Below are positions 1 through 5,615 of a stretch of 6,854 bases of DNA, one piece after another. The DNA comes from SIG565 sp045601525 (GTDB lineage Bacteria; Bacillota; Clostridia; Oscillospirales; Acutalibacteraceae). The position numbers were made by a program, and so were the translations under genes. The notes under the pieces are model-generated. The model saw only the letters and a list, made by a program, of their open reading frames with translations, was not told where the DNA came from and did not search any database. Position 1 is the stretch's first letter. The number at the start of each line of letters is the position of its first letter. The stretch spans positions 1-6,854 of the forward strand of contig JAZRZR010000035.1 in assembly GCA_045601525.1 (NCBI GenBank), in the 5' to 3' direction.

Positions 1-515
1 CGGGCGAATACACCATTGAAGACAGAATGATGATGACCGTAACAGTTAAAGAAAACGGGAACGTGATAGGCGAATATAATGCCCTTAATGATGCGGTTAT
101 TACAAGCGGTTTCATATCCCGAATAATTGACGTTCAAGCAGGTGTCGGCAATGATTTTGTTAATTACCGTGCCGACGGTTTAATTGTTTCAACACCAACC
201 GGTTCTACTGCTTATTCAATGTCGGCAGGCGGCCCCATAATCGACCCCTTAACCGAAAACTTTTGTATAACCCCTATTTGTTCCCACTCCCTTTCGGCAA
301 AGCCTATTATTTTGGGGAAAAATGCAAAATTAAAGCTTAATGCAATGTCCCTAAAACACAGCGATGTTTATTTATCAATTGATGGCAGAAAGGGACCTGT
401 AATTAAACCTCAAACCGATATTTATATATCTAAAAATGATTATACTGCCAAGCTTATAAGATTTGATAATAAGTCTTTCTATAAAACCTTGTCAGAAAAA
501 TTCAAAGAGAATTAG
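1..515 (+). CDS. nadK: NAD kinase, C-terminal part (5' end outside window)
   Basis: NAD kinase phosphorylates NAD to NADP in the cytoplasm with ATP or polyphosphate. The open frame enters from the left edge (first full codon at position 3) and gives about 170 residues ending at TAG 513-515, so roughly the N-terminal 40% is missing, including the GGDGT nucleotide motif. The methionines at 27-35 are internal and not a start, because the frame stays open upstream with family-like sequence. Diagnostic segments are the NALNDAVI motif (nt 81-104), the strongly conserved block DGLIVSTPTGSTAYSMSAGG (nt 174-233), and a later SIDGR. These match the NAD-binding C-terminal domain of the family. It is followed 11 nt later by argR, a common Clostridia order in which nadK sits between a TlyA-type methyltransferase gene and argR. 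The family call is secure. Confidence 0.95.
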   Translation, partial: GEYTIEDRMMMTVTVKENGNVIGEYNALNDAVITSGFISRIIDVQAGVGNDFVNYRADGLIVSTPTGSTAYSMSAGGPIIDPLTENFCITPICSHSLSAKPIILGKNAKLKLNAMSLKHSDVYLSIDGRKGPVIKPQTDIYISKNDYTAKLIRFDNKSFYKTLSEKFKEN

Positions 516-519
516 GGGG
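514..519 (+). promoter_or_regulatory. Ribosome binding site supporting the TTG start of argR
   Basis: AGGGGG lies 7 nt before the TTG at 527 and overlaps the nadK stop codon. There is no nearby ATG in frame, and the protein family begins exactly here (KSRRQEKIL), so this site decides in favour of the TTG start. The overlap with the nadK stop suggests translational coupling. Confidence 0.7.
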
Positions 520-526
520 CGAGACC

Positions 527-988
527 TTGAAAAGCAGAAGACAAGAAAAGATTTTGCAACTTATCGAAGAAAATGTGATTTTAACTCAAGATGAGCTTCA
601 AGATTGTTTGTTGCAACTTGGTTTTAATGTTACACAATCAACTGTTTCGCGAGATATAAAGGAATTGCGCATTATTAAAGCGCAAGATATCAATGGCGTT
701 CACCGTTATATAAGCGCCAGAAATGCCAAGGTGGGAACAACCGAAAAATCAAAAGAGCATTATATTGATGTTTTCCTAAAAAGCGCTATTGATGTTAAAT
801 ATGCGATGAATAATGTTGTTATTAAGTGCTATAATGGTATGGCTTCAGGTGCTTGTGTTGCGGTTGATGCCCTATACGGTGATATTATTCTTGGTTCGCT
901 TGCGGGCGATGATACAATTTTGCTCGTTACTAAGAACGAACACGATGCGGCGGCAATAACCGACCGCATACAAAAAATTATAAAATAA
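527..988 (+). CDS. argR: Arginine repressor ArgR/AhrC
   Basis: This is an arginine-responsive transcription factor. The family forms hexamers, binds ARG boxes, represses arginine synthesis and in Bacillus activates catabolism. The 153-residue length is typical. Residues 1-65 form the winged helix-turn-helix with the family signature around TVSRDIKEL (39-47), including the Ser-Arg pair of the recognition helix. The C-terminal oligomerisation and arginine-binding domain (about 78-153) carries GDDT at 127-130, whose two aspartates correspond to the arginine-contacting pair of the E. coli protein. The start is TTG, chosen because of the SD and the family N-terminus. It lies 11 nt after nadK and 16 nt before recN, in the same order as the ahrC-recN pair of Bacillus. 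I saw no convincing ARG box in the window; its targets and own promoter probably lie elsewhere. Confidence 0.96.
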   Translation: MKSRRQEKILQLIEENVILTQDELQDCLLQLGFNVTQSTVSRDIKELRIIKAQDINGVHRYISARNAKVGTTEKSKEHYIDVFLKSAIDVKYAMNNVVIKCYNGMASGACVAVDALYGDIILGSLAGDDTILLVTKNEHDAAAITDRIQKIIK

Positions 989-1004
989 TAACGGCGGTAA
1001 AAAT

Positions 1005-2672
1005 ATGTTAAATCATTTACATATAGAAAATATTGCGGTTGTTGAATCGGCGGATATTGATTTTCTTTGTGGTTTTAATGTTTTAACCGGTGAAACCGGT
1101 GCGGGTAAATCAATTGTAATTGATGCTATAAATGCTGTTTTAGGCGCTCGTACTTCAAAGGATATAATTCGTGTGGGGTGCAATAAAGCGCTGGTTGTTG
1201 CTGAATTTGCAGTTAATTCGCAAATAAAAAAACTTTTAGAAGAAAACGAAATTCCTTTTGAAGAGGATACCCTTATTATTCAGCGCACATTATCGTCGGA
1301 TGGTAAATCAAGTTTTCGCATAAACGGTTTGCCTACACAAGCCTCAACTGTTCGTGAGATTGGTAGAAATCTTTTGAATATCCACGGCCAACACGATAAT
1401 CAAGCCCTGTTAGATGCCTCAATGCATATTGGGTATATTGATAGGCTTGCTGATAATGGAAAAATTCTTGATAGTTATCAAACCGAATTCAAGAACTTTA
1501 TTTCTTTGAGAAACGAACTTCAAAGTCTTCAAATTGATGATGCCGAAAAAGAACGAAAATTAGATTTGCTTAAGTATCAAATTTCGGAAATTGAGGCGGC
1601 CGATATTAAAATTGGCGAATATGATGCACTTAAAGAAAAACTAAAACTTGCTCAAAGTTTTGAAAAAACATATAAAACCCTAAATTCCGCCTATACGGCA
1701 ATTTCAGGTGAGGATACAATTGGTGCCGAGGAACTGCTTAAAAACGCCGCAAAAGATATTATTTCGATAGATAATGTGGCTTTGGGCGAGGTTGTGGCCT
1801 CCTTTAGCGAAACCCTGGAAAACCTTTATAATGCCAAACAACTTTTAAGAGATTATATCGATAAAAACTTTTCCGAAAAGCTTGATGTTGATGAAATTTC
1901 CGACCGGATTGAAGTTATTTCAAAGTTGCTTGCAAAGTATGGTGGTACTGAAGAAAAGGTGTTGTATTATTTTGCCAATGCAAAGGCCGACCTTGAAAAA
2001 ATCACCTTTGCTGATGAAAGGGCGGAGCAGTTAGCCCTTTTGTTGCAAGCCTCACAAGAACAATTGGTTGAAAAAGGCAAAATGCTTACCGAAAGCCGTA
2101 AAATTACGGCACTCAAATTTGAAAAGAGTGTCGTTGATATTCTAAAATATCTTGATATGCCGTCGGTTGTCTTTGCAGTTGATTTTAAGATGGGTAAATA
2201 TACAAAAACGGGTGCCGATGTTGTTGAGTTTTTAATTTCAGCAAACAAGGGCGAGCCACCAAAATCGCTTTCCAAAATCGCTTCGGGTGGCGAACTTTCA
2301 CGAGTTATGCTTGCAATCAAGAGTGTGCTTGCAAATACCGATGAGGTGCCTACCTTGATTTTTGATGAAATTGATTCGGGTATTAGCGGTCATGCGGCTT
2401 TGAAGGTTGCCGAACAAATTAAAAAACTGGCTAAAATTAAGCAAATTCTTTGTGTAACCCATTTGGCGCAAATTGCCTCTTATGCCGATAATCATTTGCT
2501 TGTTGAAAAATCAAGCGATGAAAATAAAACATATACAATCGTCAAATCACTTGATTATGACGGAAGAATAAATGAAATAGCCAGAATAATGTCGGGCGCT
2601 AAGGTGACCGAAAAATTATTTGATTCGGCAAAAGAATTATTAGATAGGAGTAGTAAAAATGCAAATTTATGA
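1005..2672 (+). CDS. recN: DNA repair protein RecN (SMC-like ATPase)
   Basis: RecN is an SMC-like ATPase that acts early at double-strand breaks, gathering DNA ends for RecA-dependent recombination. The 555 residues are near the usual family length. Visible in order are the Walker A motif GETGAGKS (29-36), the NIHGQHDNQALLD segment (about 125-137), a helical coiled-coil-rich middle (about 155-350), the ABC signature SGGELS (427-432), Walker B LIFDE (451-455) followed by the IDSGISG D-loop, and the switch histidine in THLAQ (His486). All ATPase motifs are intact. The ATG start has only a weak SD (GGCGG at 993-997), so translation may depend on coupling to argR 16 nt upstream. The 3' end overlaps tyrS by 14 nt in another frame. 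In Bacillus and many Clostridia recN is followed by spoIVB and spo0A; here it is not. Confidence 0.97.
   Translation: MLNHLHIENIAVVESADIDFLCGFNVLTGETGAGKSIVIDAINAVLGARTSKDIIRVGCNKALVVAEFAVNSQIKKLLEENEIPFEEDTLIIQRTLSSDGKSSFRINGLPTQASTVREIGRNLLNIHGQHDNQALLDASMHIGYIDRLADNGKILDSYQTEFKNFISLRNELQSLQIDDAEKERKLDLLKYQISEIEAADIKIGEYDALKEKLKLAQSFEKTYKTLNSAYTAISGEDTIGAEELLKNAAKDIISIDNVALGEVVASFSETLENLYNAKQLLRDYIDKNFSEKLDVDEISDRIEVISKLLAKYGGTEEKVLYYFANAKADLEKITFADERAEQLALLLQASQEQLVEKGKMLTESRKITALKFEKSVVDILKYLDMPSVVFAVDFKMGKYTKTGADVVEFLISANKGEPPKSLSKIASGGELSRVMLAIKSVLANTDEVPTLIFDEIDSGISGHAALKVAEQIKKLAKIKQILCVTHLAQIASYADNHLLVEKSSDENKTYTIVKSLDYDGRINEIARIMSGAKVTEKLFDSAKELLDRSSKNANL
2645..2650 (+). promoter_or_regulatory. 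Ribosome binding site of tyrS inside recN
   Basis: TAGGAG lies 8 nt before the tyrS ATG at 2659 and within the last recN codons. It supports the start that overlaps recN by 14 nt rather than a later one, and implies that ribosomes finishing recN can feed tyrS initiation. Confidence 0.75.
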
Positions 2673-3879
2673 GGAATTAGTAGCGCGCGGATTGATTGCG
2701 CAGGTAACTGATGAAGATGAAATTCGCGATTTGGTTAATAATGGTAAAGCAGTATTCTACATTGGCTTTGACCCCACAGCCGATAGCTTGCATGTTGGTC
2801 ATTTTATGGCACTTTGTCTTATGAAGCGGCTTCAAATGGCAGGTAATAAACCGGTTGCCCTTATCGGCGGCGGTACTGCATATATTGGTGACCCCTCGGG
2901 TAGAACTGATATGCGTTCTATGATGACACCTGAAACCATTCAACACAACTGTGATTGCTTCAAAAAGCAAATGTCAAGATTTATCGAGTTTGGTGATGAC
3001 AAGGCAATTATGGTTAATAATGCCGATTGGCTTTTGGGACTTAACTATGTTGATCTTTTGCGTGATGTCGGCGCTTGCTTCTCGGTTAATAATATGCTTA
3101 GGGCCGAGTGCTACAAACAGCGTATGGAAAAAGGCCTTAGCTTCCTTGAGTTTAATTATATGATTATGCAAAGTTACGACTTCTATCATTTGTATCAAAA
3201 CTACGGATGCAATATGCAGTTCGGCGGTGATGACCAATGGTCAAATATGCTTGGCGGAACCGAACTTATCCGTAAAAAATTGGGCAAAGATGCGTATGCT
3301 ATGACAATCACCTTGCTTATGAATTCGGAAGGCAAGAAAATGGGTAAAACCGCAAGCGGTGCAGTTTGGCTTGACCCCAATAAAACAACACCTTACGAGT
3401 TTTATCAATATTGGCGTAATGTTGGTGACCAAGATGTACTAAAATGTATTCGTATGCTTACATTTTTGCCATTAGAAGAAATTGATAAAATGAACGATTG
3501 GGAAGGTAGCCAGCTTAATGTTGCAAAAGATATTCTTGCTTTTGAACTTACCAAACTCGTTCACGGTGAAGAGGAAGCCGCAAAAGCGAGAGAACTTTCC
3601 GCTTCGCTTTTCGGTAGTGGCAATAATGATGAAAATATGCCTGCAACCGAGCTTTCAAACGATGATTTTGCTGAAGACAAAATCGGCCTTTTGGATATGA
3701 TGGTTAAGGGCGGTCTTGCGGCCTCAAAGGGAGAAGCAAGACGCTTGGTGCAACAAGGCGGCATTTCGGTAAATGGTGAAAAGATTGCTGACCCTGCAGC
3801 TTCATTTGCAAAAGCTGACTTTGCTGATGGCCTTGTGGTTAAAAAAGGCAAAAAGGTATTCCATAGATTTACAATATAA
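2659..3879 (+). CDS. tyrS: Tyrosyl-tRNA synthetase
   Basis: This class I synthetase charges tRNA-Tyr with tyrosine in the cytoplasm. The 406 residues match the bacterial TyrS length. The Rossmann catalytic core has Tyr34, Asp38 and the HIGH-type motif HVGH (45-48), GDPSGR with Asp78 (77-82), the tyrosine-pocket segment with Tyr167, Gln171 and Asp174, GGDDQW (189-194), and the KMSKS-type loop KMGKT (227-231). The C-terminal S4 RNA-binding domain spans about 345-405 (LVQQGGISVNGEKI). It is the last gene of the nadK-argR-recN unit and ends one nucleotide into a perfect hairpin. Many Bacillota tyrS genes are controlled by a T-box leader; none is possible directly upstream here because the start lies inside recN. 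Regulation is therefore probably by the operon promoter outside the window, though an unseen internal promoter in recN cannot be excluded. Confidence 0.97.
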   Translation: MQIYEELVARGLIAQVTDEDEIRDLVNNGKAVFYIGFDPTADSLHVGHFMALCLMKRLQMAGNKPVALIGGGTAYIGDPSGRTDMRSMMTPETIQHNCDCFKKQMSRFIEFGDDKAIMVNNADWLLGLNYVDLLRDVGACFSVNNMLRAECYKQRMEKGLSFLEFNYMIMQSYDFYHLYQNYGCNMQFGGDDQWSNMLGGTELIRKKLGKDAYAMTITLLMNSEGKKMGKTASGAVWLDPNKTTPYEFYQYWRNVGDQDVLKCIRMLTFLPLEEIDKMNDWEGSQLNVAKDILAFELTKLVHGEEEAAKARELSASLFGSGNNDENMPATELSNDDFAEDKIGLLDMMVKGGLAASKGEARRLVQQGGISVNGEKIADPAASFAKADFADGLVVKKGKKVFHRFTI

Positions 3880-3916
3880 GAAAGAAACCGAGGATTATTC
3901 CTCGGTTTCTTTCTTT
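3878..3916. terminator. Bidirectional terminator shared by tyrS and the XRE gene
   Basis: The left arm 3878-3894 and right arm 3899-3915 form a perfect 17-bp stem with a four-base TTAT loop. The core is CCGAGGA/TCCTCGG, and the outer part of each strand is rich in T on its 3' side (TTTCTTTCTT), so it can act in both directions. It starts inside the tyrS stop codon and contains the end of the convergent gene. Confidence 0.9.
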
Positions 3917-4299
3917 AAGCTCATTACATATTCAAAAAAATTAGCTCTATCTTCTTTAGATAAAGAACGATATGTTGTTATCATTTTTTGTTCGTTTGAT
4001 GTTAGTGTAATCGGTTTGGTATCATCAATGGTGTAGGGAACATGGTTTCCCGCCGAGAATAGATAACCGACCGGCTCGGAAATGGTTGTATAATCAACAA
4101 AGTTTTCATCGTTGATTATCTCACTAAAATCTTCACCAAACAAGAAACATATTTTTTTAAGCAATGGAATTGAAAAATTGCCGTTTAACTCTTTGGCGGA
4201 ATATGTCGTGCGGTTCATATTGAGTTTATCCGCCATCTCTTGCAAGGTTAAACCGTTCTTTTTCCTTATAGCACGGACACGTTGATTAATTTCATTCAT
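3895..4299 (-). CDS. XRE-family helix-turn-helix transcriptional regulator
   Basis: This is a 134-residue putative DNA-binding regulator. Residues about 7-61 form a Cro/C1-type HTH domain: IRKKNGLTLQEMADKLNMNR, then TTYSAKELNG, then a helix ending FGEDFSEII. The recognition helix contains the MNRTTYS stretch. Residues 62-98 are less conserved. The C-terminal LTSNEQKMITTYRSLSKEDR segment resembles the short helical tail seen in many clostridial XRE regulators. No membrane segment or sensor domain is visible. The start has GAGGT (4309-4313) 9 nt upstream. The gene stands alone, convergent with tyrS and divergent from tRNA-Thr. Its last six codons (KKETEE) and stop codon lie in the shared terminator hairpin. 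Target and ligand are unknown; autoregulation is likely by analogy only. Confidence 0.88.
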   Translation of the reverse strand: MNEINQRVRAIRKKNGLTLQEMADKLNMNRTTYSAKELNGNFSIPLLKKICFLFGEDFSEIINDENFVDYTTISEPVGYLFSAGNHVPYTIDDTKPITLTSNEQKMITTYRSLSKEDRANFFEYVMSLKKETEE

Positions 4300-4324
4300 A
4301 AAAAAATTACCTCATACAAAAAAC

Positions 4325-4353
4325 TTGACTAACCCCATAATAATTGATATAAT
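4325..4353 (+). promoter_or_regulatory. Sigma-A promoter of tRNA-Thr
   Basis: The -35 TTGACT (4325-4330) and -10 TATAAT (4348-4353) are separated by exactly 17 nt. The predicted start near 4360 is about 8 nt before the tRNA. Five of six and six of six consensus matches make this one of the strongest promoters in the window. Confidence 0.9.
4337..4342 (-). promoter_or_regulatory. Possible -10 element for the XRE gene
   Basis: On the minus strand TATTAT (five of six consensus) would start transcription about 30 nt before the XRE start codon. No good -35 lies 16-18 nt upstream, so the assignment is tentative. It falls in the spacer of the tRNA promoter, so the two would compete. Confidence 0.3.
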
Positions 4354-4367
4354 TCTTTAAGGGTTTT

Positions 4368-4443
4368 GCTGGAGTGGCTCAGTTGGTAGAGCAGCTGATT
4401 CGTAATCAGCAGGTCGTGGGTTCAAGTCCCATCTTCAGCTCCA
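4368..4443 (+). tRNA. tRNA-Thr, anticodon CGT
   Basis: This is a 76-nt cloverleaf. The acceptor stem GCTGGAG pairs with CTTCAGC with one G-U pair; the D stem is GCTC/GAGC; the anticodon stem is GCTGA/TCAGC with loop TTCGTAA, which places anticodon CGT at 4401-4403 (reads the threonine codon ACG). The T arm is GTGGG-TTCAAGT-CCCAT, with one G-T closing pair, and it contains the invariant TTC. The discriminator base is T and CCA is encoded at 4441-4443. It is a single tRNA gene with its own promoter and terminator, flanked by minus-strand genes on both sides. Confidence 0.97.
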
Positions 4444-4472
4444 AAGGAGGCGGTTTACCGCTTCCTTTTTTT
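4443..4472 (+). terminator. Intrinsic terminator of tRNA-Thr
   Basis: AAAGGAGGCGGT (4443-4454) pairs with ACCGCTTCCTTT (4457-4468), with one G-U pair, and is followed by a run of seven T at 4466-4472. The stem begins at the last base of the encoded CCA, so 3' processing must separate the tRNA from the hairpin. The AAAGGAGG inside it is stem sequence and not a ribosome binding site. Confidence 0.9.
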
Positions 4473-4485
4473 GTTGTATAAGATA

Positions 4486-4514
4486 ATTTTACAAGATTTG
4501 TCGAACTTTGTCAA
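4486..4514 (-). promoter_or_regulatory. Candidate promoter pointing antisense into tRNA-Thr
   Basis: On the minus strand TTGACA (4509-4514) and TAAAAT (4486-4491) are 17 nt apart, which is a near-consensus sigma-A promoter. Transcription would start near 4480, run through the complement of the tRNA terminator and tRNA, and reach the XRE gene after about 180 nt. It is unclear whether it is active; AT-rich sequence makes chance matches common, although a full TTGACA with correct spacing is rarer. Confidence 0.45.
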
Positions 4515-4519
4515 TCTTG
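4492..4519. repeat. Inverted repeat with a helically phased direct repeat inside
   Basis: CAAGATT (4492-4498) and AATCTTG (4513-4519) are perfect inverted arms separated by 14 nt. TTTGTC occurs twice, at 4497-4502 and 4507-4512, exactly 10 nt apart. Both overlap the candidate minus-strand promoter and lie just past the end of the DUF4364 gene. It could be an operator or a weak terminator for the minus-strand DUF4364 transcript. Confidence 0.4.
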
Positions 4520-4525
4520 ATATAT

Positions 4526-5074
4526 TTAATTTGTGAATAAATCAATCAATTTAAGATAAATTTCGGTGGGGTTATCTAAAAACCTGGTTTTAATAGCATT
4601 GGCTTGAACTTCATCATTAACCAAAAGTTTCACGCTGACAATAGGCATTCCGTTATCGAGTGCTGAACAGGTGATATAGGTGAAATCACCCTCGCGAGAA
4701 ATGGCAATATCGGTTTCCTTTGAGTTGCGTATTTTAGCCAACATCTTAACGGTAGCAAGGCAGGCACGCTCTCTGATAGAAAGCGAAACAGCAGTTTTTA
4801 ATGCGGCCGCTATATCGGAGCCCGATTTAGTAATTACATAAGCTTCGCTATCACTTTCGGCCTTTTCGATATGTCCGCTTTTTTCGAGGTGTTCAATACA
4901 ATCACTCACTTCGAAAATATTTGCAATTCTTTCATAATATAAAAGTTCGCAAAGCTCGGTTGCGGGCACAGGCTCCTTAACTGTATCAAGAATATAACAA
5001 ATGAGTATTCTAATCTCTGATTGACTGATAAGCCCTCCGGGACCTACACCTGCAGTTGCTGCATCAAACTCCAT
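4526..5074 (-). CDS. DUF4364 family protein
   Basis: This is a 182-residue soluble protein with no signal peptide or membrane segment. The N-terminal part matches what I recall of the clostridial DUF4364 family: a short leader rich in Gly and Ala, then SEIRILICYILDTVKEPVPA (19-38), a winged-helix-like stretch with EHLEKSGHIEK (61-71), and YVITKSGSDIA (79-89). The rest (about 95-182) is a mixed alpha/beta domain ending in a KLIDLF helix. The first half resembles the winged helix of PadR-like regulators, so DNA binding is possible, but the function is not established. The ATG has AGGTGGT (5081-5087) 6 nt upstream. A consensus promoter sits in the 73-nt gap to the next upstream gene, so it can be transcribed alone. 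The family call is from recalled pattern only. Confidence 0.8.
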   Translation of the reverse strand: MEFDAATAGVGPGGLISQSEIRILICYILDTVKEPVPATELCELLYYERIANIFEVSDCIEHLEKSGHIEKAESDSEAYVITKSGSDIAAALKTAVSLSIRERACLATVKMLAKIRNSKETDIAISREGDFTYITCSALDNGMPIVSVKLLVNDEVQANAIKTRFLDNPTEIYLKLIDLFTN

Positions 5075-5106
5075 ATTTTCACCACCTAAAAATCTTACTG
5101 TAGTCC

Positions 5107-5135
5107 ATTATATATAATGAATGGTTATTTTTCAA
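5107..5135 (-). promoter_or_regulatory. Sigma-A promoter of the DUF4364 gene
   Basis: On the minus strand TTGAAA (5130-5135) and TATAAT (5107-5112) are separated by 17 nt. The predicted start near 5100 gives a leader of about 25 nt before the ATG at 5074. It lies between the stop of the upstream membrane-protein gene and the DUF4364 start. Confidence 0.8.
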
Positions 5136-5147
5136 GCAGTTTATTAT

Positions 5148-5450
5148 TTATCCATCAAAATCTTCAATGATTTTTGAAACATCGGTGTAGTTTTCAAAAA
5201 TCATTCCGCTTTTTAGATTGTCTTGGTCCATAAGAGGAAGGGAGGACGGCGCAATATCGGGATACTCTCTAATCAGTTGCTCACCAAAATAAAGTCTGAC
5301 GTTTTCGCCCTCACTAATTAAAATATATCGTTTTTGCGGAATTTGTTGGGCCTTTTCTCTTTCTAAGGTTTTATCCTTAAAATAGTTTTTTGTTGTTAGC
5401 AAAATCAATAAAACACAAACCAGTGAATATATAATGTATAATTTACGCAT
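5148..5450 (-). CDS. Small single-pass membrane protein, BofC C-terminal-like
   Basis: This is a 100-residue protein. Residues 4-20 are strongly hydrophobic (YIIYSLVCVLLILLT) after a short MRK leader, giving a signal anchor or uncleaved signal, with the rest probably outside the membrane. A charged linker (about 21-40) leads to a compact domain: a beta-like RYILISEGENVRLYFGEQ, then SSLPLMDQDNLKSG (69-82), then VSKIIEDFDG at the C-terminus. The order Tyr-x-hydrophobic strand, SLP-x-x-D-x-x-x-L-x-x-G, and IIEDF end resembles a small extracytoplasmic domain common in Clostridia, often annotated as BofC C-terminal. In Bacillus, BofC restrains the SpoIVB protease during sporulation, but that role should not be transferred on this evidence. 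GAGGTGT (5455-5461) precedes the ATG. The gene is divergent from a class A penicillin-binding protein, so a cell-envelope role is plausible. Confidence 0.7.
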   Translation of the reverse strand: MRKLYIIYSLVCVLLILLTTKNYFKDKTLEREKAQQIPQKRYILISEGENVRLYFGEQLIREYPDIAPSSLPLMDQDNLKSGMIFENYTDVSKIIEDFDG

Positions 5451-5502
5451 AGTTACACCTCAACCAAAGTTTTTCTAAAAATAGCTGAAATATGCGTAAA
5501 TT

Positions 5503-5518
5503 GTTAAAATATTGTAAC
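5503..5518. repeat. 16-bp near-palindrome in the divergent intergenic region
   Basis: GTTAAAATATTGTAAC is symmetric at seven of eight base pairs (the pair 5507/5514 mismatches). It lies between the divergent starts of the small membrane protein and the penicillin-binding protein, 21 nt upstream of the TATAAT at 5540, where a regulator could affect both genes. A weak minus-strand promoter, TTAACA (5502-5507) with TATTTT 18 nt further on, would overlap it. Confidence 0.4.
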
Positions 5519-5536
5519 CCCATTTTTCAAAAAATA

Positions 5537-5545
5537 TGGTATAAT
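5537..5545 (+). promoter_or_regulatory. Extended -10 promoter of the penicillin-binding protein gene
   Basis: TGGTATAAT is an extended -10 (TGn plus a perfect TATAAT at 5540-5545). No good -35 lies at 16-18 nt; TTGTAA (5512-5517) is 22 nt away. The extended element can compensate. The start near 5552 gives a leader of about 64 nt. Confidence 0.65.
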
Positions 5546-5615
5546 ACTTTTATACTGCGGTAATGTGTCCGTTGGTATATAATTCCTTTTGCAAATTTAT
5601 AGGAGGTGTATTTAT

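Noticed and set aside
1941..1950. GGTGGTACTG, reminiscent of the T-box consensus
   Set aside because: It is in-frame recN coding sequence, about 710 nt before tyrS, and lacks the following ACCGCG and any terminator.
1967..3851. Several open frames antisense to or out of frame with recN and tyrS
   Set aside because: They lie wholly within well-supported conserved genes, lack ribosome binding sites and look like coding shadows.
3773..4036. Plus-strand open frame running from tyrS through the hairpin
   Set aside because: It overlaps tyrS out of frame, has no SD, crosses the terminator and is antisense to the XRE gene; its peptide has no family-like pattern.
4368..4443. tRNA-Thr as an integration site for a mobile element, given the adjacent XRE gene
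   Set aside because: No integrase and no second copy of the tRNA 3' end is present in the window, and the XRE gene is on the 5' side of the tRNA.
4443..4450. AAAGGAGG, a perfect Shine-Dalgarno-like sequence after the tRNA
   Set aside because: It is the left arm of the tRNA terminator and no start codon with an open frame follows.
4502..4512. CGAAC half-site resembling a Gram-positive LexA box
   Set aside because: The second half-site GTTCG is absent; TTTGTC does not match.
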